Of a stretch of DNA of 64,000 nt, positions 49,801 to 55,800 are shown one piece after another. The position numbers were made by a program, and so were the translations under genes. Position 1 is the stretch's first letter, and each line of letters starts with the position of its first letter. Where the stretch lies: assembly GCF_037975245.1 (NCBI RefSeq), contig NC_092583.1, forward strand, positions 6,959,264 to 7,023,263. Direction: 5' to 3'. The notes below the pieces were generated by a model, which had not been told where the DNA came from, did not search any database, and saw only the letters and a list, made by a program, of their open reading frames with translations. This stretch comes from Apostichopus japonicus (Eukaryota > Echinodermata > Holothuroidea > Aspidochirotida > Stichopodidae).

Positions 49801-52800
49801 ACCAAGGTGGTCATTGAGGACTTGCCATCAGACAGATTGGGTCAGCCTCACCGCCAATCGCCCGTAGTTGGTCAGACGACACCATCTTCTCGTACAATGC
49901 CCATTGATGCCCAAGTTGTGGTTGAAAACAGACAACAAGTGGTGAACTCTTCTCCTGCTTATGTCAAGCCATCACAGTCCCTACCTGCTGTATCAGGACA
50001 GATGCAACCAACATCAACAACTGTTTACCCAGGTCAACAACCAACAGCACAGCTTGATAACCCTGGGCCACATCCACCATCAAGTCGATCACCAAATGCT
50101 CAACAAGTCGTACCACACTACATGCAACAGCCGCAGCGTGCCGTCATAGAGCAGTCTCTTCCCCGGACACCTCAAAATGTGCCTGTGCAGCAGTCACCGT
50201 ATGGTTCCCCTCAACATGTGCCCAGGCAGACAGCTCTCCAGCACACCCCTCAACAGTATGCCTCCCCTCAACAGTATGCCTCTCCTCAACAGTATGCCTC
50301 TCCTCCTCAAGCACATATTTCACCATTGCAAGTACAACCGACACAACAACATGCACCTCATAGGGTGCTGTATACTCAGGAGATCAAACAAGAGACAGTG
50401 CAGTCGCAACAGTATCAGCCTAGGATGCAACTACAACAGCAACCAGCATCTCCTCAACAGCAGCAGCAGCCATTGTACCAGCAGCAACAACCTCAACAGC
50501 AGCAACAACAACAACAGAGACCTGTACAGCAACAACAACAGCAACAGCATTTATATCAACGAGAACAGCCACAACAAGAGCAGACAACATACAAACATCG
50601 GCAGCAACATCCTCAGTTGCAACGACTTCAGCAACAGAGTCCAGGAGGCGAACCGCCTGCTATTAGTTTCTCTGAGGCCACGCCCCCTCCAAAACACGTC
50701 AACCAACAGGAGTCTCCCATTTTCCAGCAGAGTGTGGGAGGGGAGGAATCAGCTAGGTCACCAGATCTCCAGAGTCTGGAACCGACAAGTGGACCTCCAC
50801 CAGTGTATCCTACCTACAGTGATCGTATGAAGAACAAGCCACAACCTCTCTATCCCACTTTCAGTGACAGACACAGGAGAGGCCATCCACGGATAGACGA
50901 GTCGTTCGCTAGCCCACCAAACGGGAATTACAAAACACTGTATGACAACAGGAGTGGTAATAGAGGAAGGGGTTCTTCAGGAAGGTAAGATATTTGCAGT
51001 TGTTGAAAAATGGAACAGTGAGGTGTCTCTCAAAGCCATTACAATCATATTTCATGTTAAGATATGGAGTAAATCAAGAGTTTGGTTAGATTGTGACATT
51101 GGCTTGTCTTCTTCAAGGACTAAAGGGGAACATAAAAAAGTAATCCTTCCCATCTTGGAGCAAGACATTTTGTCAAGTATCAAATTAATAATAATGGGAT
51201 AATATCTACAAATTTAACATCAAATATAGCTAATTCTGCCATAAAAGGGTAATTGCCTTGTCTTCTCCAAGGAATAAAAGGGAACATCTAAAAATCATTT
51301 TCCCATCTTGGAGCAAGACATTTTGCCAAGTTCAAGTTAATAATAATGGGATAGTATCTTCAAATTTATCATCAAATATAGCTAATTCTGCCATAAAAGG
51401 GTAATTGCCTTGTCTTCTCCAAGGAATAAAGGGGAACATCTAAAAAATCATTTTCCCATCTTGGAGCAAGACATTTTGCCAAGTTCAAGTTAATAATAAT
51501 GGGATAGTATCTTCAAATTTAACATCAAATATAGCTAATCCTGCCATAAAAGGGTAATTGCCTTGTCTTCTCCAAGGAATAAAGGGGAACATCTAAAAAA
51601 TCATTTTCCCATCTTGGAGCAAGACATTTTGTCAAGTATCGAATTAACAAATCCGTTTTTAATTTGCTTGATTTCAAAACTGATTTGCCGACCTTTGAGC
51701 CGATTCAATTGCCTGTGGCATTGCTTTCTTTAATCCTTGTTATTGAATCACTCAGTCGAGCGAGGTCAGTGGGTCATTCTTGTAGTTCCTAGCTAATGAG
51801 TATCTGTCATCCCCTCGTTCATATCTTCCGTTGCTGTTTGTGAAGTCATTTACTTCAGTCAGTTCTAATGGTACCCGTTTCATTTCGAGAATGATGGTGA
51901 ATGCTGGGAAGTGTTTACTAGCTTGCTTTGTTGTGATATTTTGTTAGGACAAATCTTGAGGATTTTATTTTTGAACTCAGAGATGTTACATAGTTCTTCA
52001 TATCACAAGGTTCTCTGAAATGAAAAAGTAAGTAATCTAATTGAGCTGTTGTAATAGAAAATTTTATTCCAACTGAAATTTGTTATCGTCCAAAAATGCA
52101 ACAAAGCTATAAATCACAAGGAGTTATTTATTGAATAAAAATATAGCATTGAATTCCATATAAATGTACAATAAATGTAACAAGTTGGTTTTATTTAGGT
52201 TCAGTTTCCATGGTGACAGCTTACAGACAGTTTCTGATTGTTTAGATAGTTGCAAGTTTCCAAAATGTCATGATACCATTGATACAATGCTGAATGTTAT
52301 GGTGTTAGGCAAGCTTTGTTAGCATTTAGGATTCTCTCAAGTATTCAGTGAACAGTCACATCTGTTTTCAAATTTAAAATCTTTGTTTAATTTGAAAAAA
52401 AGAAGTTAGTTTAACTAGACTTCAAGATGATTCATACCTGCTCTTTCAAAATCAGTGTTGCTTTAATTTGTGCACAATGTGAACTTTTTATCAAATATTT
52501 TTGGTTGATTATTGTGTTGATAATATTCTGATGTTTTGCTCTTTAGGTCAGTTTAATTGTAAATATGTTATTGAACATGATTATCTAAGAAATGACTTTG
52601 AAGTTAGTATAACTCACAAAGGCATATTTCATTCATCAGTTCTTGTGTATCCTGTATTATTTCATAAAACTCTGCGAAATTCATCTGAGTATGAATTTGA
52701 TTGTTATTTCACAGTGACGGTTCTGCAGTTTCACCTGGTACTACAAGCCCAGTAAGACAGGCTGTGTCCCCTGCTGGCCCATCACCGATACAGAGTGGTC

Positions 52801-55800
52801 GTAGCACACCCTCTAACTTCTATCTCATGCCCCTCACTTCACCGTATGGAAGCAACAACTCTCTAGCAGGTAATTAATATCCCTCTACATGAATTGATAA
52901 CTGCTGATGGATCTTATACCACACAGGAGCACTAGGTCAGGACTTAAGGCCTTGTCAGATGGATTCAGTGTATGCTTTTACTGTGTGTATCACTGTTCCA
53001 TTAGCACACCACTTATTGAGGCTAAATCATTCATGATAGACTTTTCTCTATTTTTTTTGTTCTTTTCCAACAGATCCAAACAAGGAACATGTGAGGTTTG
53101 TGAAAGATTTGTCGTCATGGTGGTACAAGCCACACATCACTAGAGAAGATGGTAAGCCAACCTCTGGTATATTTTGAAGTGTATTGATTAAGAAATCATT
53201 GAAATTCCCTCAGACTAATAGCCGAACATGGATCCCTTCAAGCAAAACTATATATATATATTCACTGTTTGTCTAGTGTGTAAAACTAGTAGGTGACAAT
53301 GGTGGCTACAATGTTATATATATTAACTGTTTGTGTAGTGTGTAACACTAATAGGTGGTAATGGTAGCTACGATATTATATATACTTACTGTTTGTGTAG
53401 AGTGTACCACTAGTAGCTGATAGTGGTGGCTACAATGTTATATATATTCACTGTTTGTCTAGTGTGTAACACTAGTAGGTGATAATGGTGGCTACTGTGT
53501 GATATATATTCACTGTTTGTGTAGTGTGTAACACTAGTAGGTGATAATGGTGGCTACGATGTGATATATATTTACTGTTTGTGTAGTGTGTAACACTAGT
53601 AGGTGATAGTGGTGGCTACGATGTGATAAATATTTCCTGTTTGTGTAGTGTGTAACACTAGTAGGTGATAATGGTGGCTATGATGTGATATATATTCACT
53701 GTTTGTCTAGTGTGTAACACTAGTAGGTGATAATGATGACTACAATGTGATATATACTTAATGTTTGTGTAGTGTGTAACACTAGTAGGTGATAATGGTG
53801 GCTATAATGTAATATATATATTTACTGTTTGTGTAGTGTGTAACACTTGTAGGTGATAGTGGTGGCAACAATGTGATATATATTTACTGTTTGTGTGGTG
53901 TGTAACACTAATAGGTGATAATGGTGGCTATAATGTTATATATTTACTGTTTGTTCGTCACTAGCTATACACCTGTTGCGTGATAAACAACCCGGTACGT
54001 TTGTGGTGAGGGATAGCAATTCTTTCCCAGGAGCATTTGGACTGGCTATCAAAGTTTCCCAAGCTCCAGTTAATGCACCTCCGAAAAAAGGTAAGAAATC
54101 AAAAAAAAATTTGCACAAGAAATATTTGGTTTGGTAGGGGAAAAAAGTAGATGCGCATCAAAATGTTCATTTAATAATCATTTTATCATTTATCCTGGAA
54201 TGTCCAAGATTTACTCTCATTATTTTTAACATTAATGTAAAGAGGTTGAAGAAAAAAGAGAAAAGAACAACAGTTTTTCTTATATTTGAAACAGAGAATT
54301 TTCTTGATTATAAATCCACCTGCAGTGGATCAACATCACTATCAGTTATTTTGTAAATGACTTTTCAGACATGCATTTGTAGTGCTCAAGTTCTTGTAAA
54401 GGGTAAATTCTCCAAGTTTTGACTTATTGTTTGCTATGATTTTATTGTGGTGCAATAATCTTCAGAAATTTGGGTTTGTAGCAAACAGAGTGATTAAGCC
54501 ATAGGTTATGGTTACATTATCCATTGATATTATCCAATAAGAATGTCTCCTATATTTAACTGTAGATGTTTCCATGATAATTAGTGAATAATGAAAGAAG
54601 ATCCAGGCAATATGTATCATTGCATCACTTTATTATTAGTTAATGCTTGCCAAAGGTTTCCAAAACTTTTCTCACAATTAAGGAACAATTAAGGAAAAAT
54701 GCCCATGTTGCATTTACTAACATTATTAATAATTTGATATGTTGCAAAAAAGGCAGGATATACCATTTCATTACAATGTGAGGCTGGCACCTATATTTGT
54801 GCTCTTAATAGGAAATGATTATCATGAAAGGATTCCTGTTTCACAAGTATGATTGTAATATTTAAATGGTTTTAAGGAAAGTCAAATATCTGACATAGTG
54901 TTAATATTAAACCCAAACACAGATTTTAAAACTGGCAGATGCATTTATAGTAAGAGTTGTCTTCATGAAGGAGAGACATAGATAGCTGGAGTGGAGTGAA
55001 GTGTGAATACGTAGTAATATAGGGAAACCTTGTGGAGTTACCTTATGGAGTTACTTAACAAAAGAATGAACGAGAAAATGGAATCGGAACAGAGATAATA
55101 AACCAAGTAAAAACCAGAAAGTGATACAGCTATGCCAACACCCAGAAGAGGAGGGTTAAAGGAACTTAATACCAAAATGTTTGTTAAAACTGTAATCTGA
55201 AAGTCTTGCTATGAAGTGCTGACATGAGTATCAGTGCAGCATCAAATATTTCAGAAAGATCGAGATGGATTGACTGATGGTCTAAATCGATCATTTTACA
55301 TCCCAACAGGTGGAGATCCAGGGAATGAGCTGATCAGACACTTTTTGATTGAACCGAACACGAGAGGTGTAAGATTGAAAGGCTGTACCAACGAACCAAT
55401 CTTTGGCAGTCTTTCTGCATTGATTTACCAACACACCCTCACTCAGCTTGCCTTACCGTGTAAACTAGTCCTGCCTGATGTTGGTGAGTTGAGAACATTT
55501 ATCTTTTATCTCCCAAGGTGGGTGAAATATTTGTTATGAAAGGTTAATGAAATCCTTAACGCTGCCAGACTTCATATGCAATGCAAAGTTGGTGAAGTGT
55601 TTATTATGCTTGGTTGGCATTTTGGAAAGAGCAAAGAATGAGATTGAAACAAGTGACCCTAAGGGTATGGTATGTGCTCTGCAATCTGCACTATCCAGTC
55701 CTTAGTTACTCCATGTATAACCGGTGTGTTACCGTAGTTACTCAATGTATAACCAGTGTGTTACCTTAGTAACTCCATGTATATTAAACCAGTGTGTCAC

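Noticed and set aside
50177-50830. 217-codon open frame overlapping the poly-Q exon
   Set aside because: It is a +1-type shadow of the tensin coding frame. Its Asn/Ser/His-rich composition is what CAG/CAA tracts give when read out of frame.
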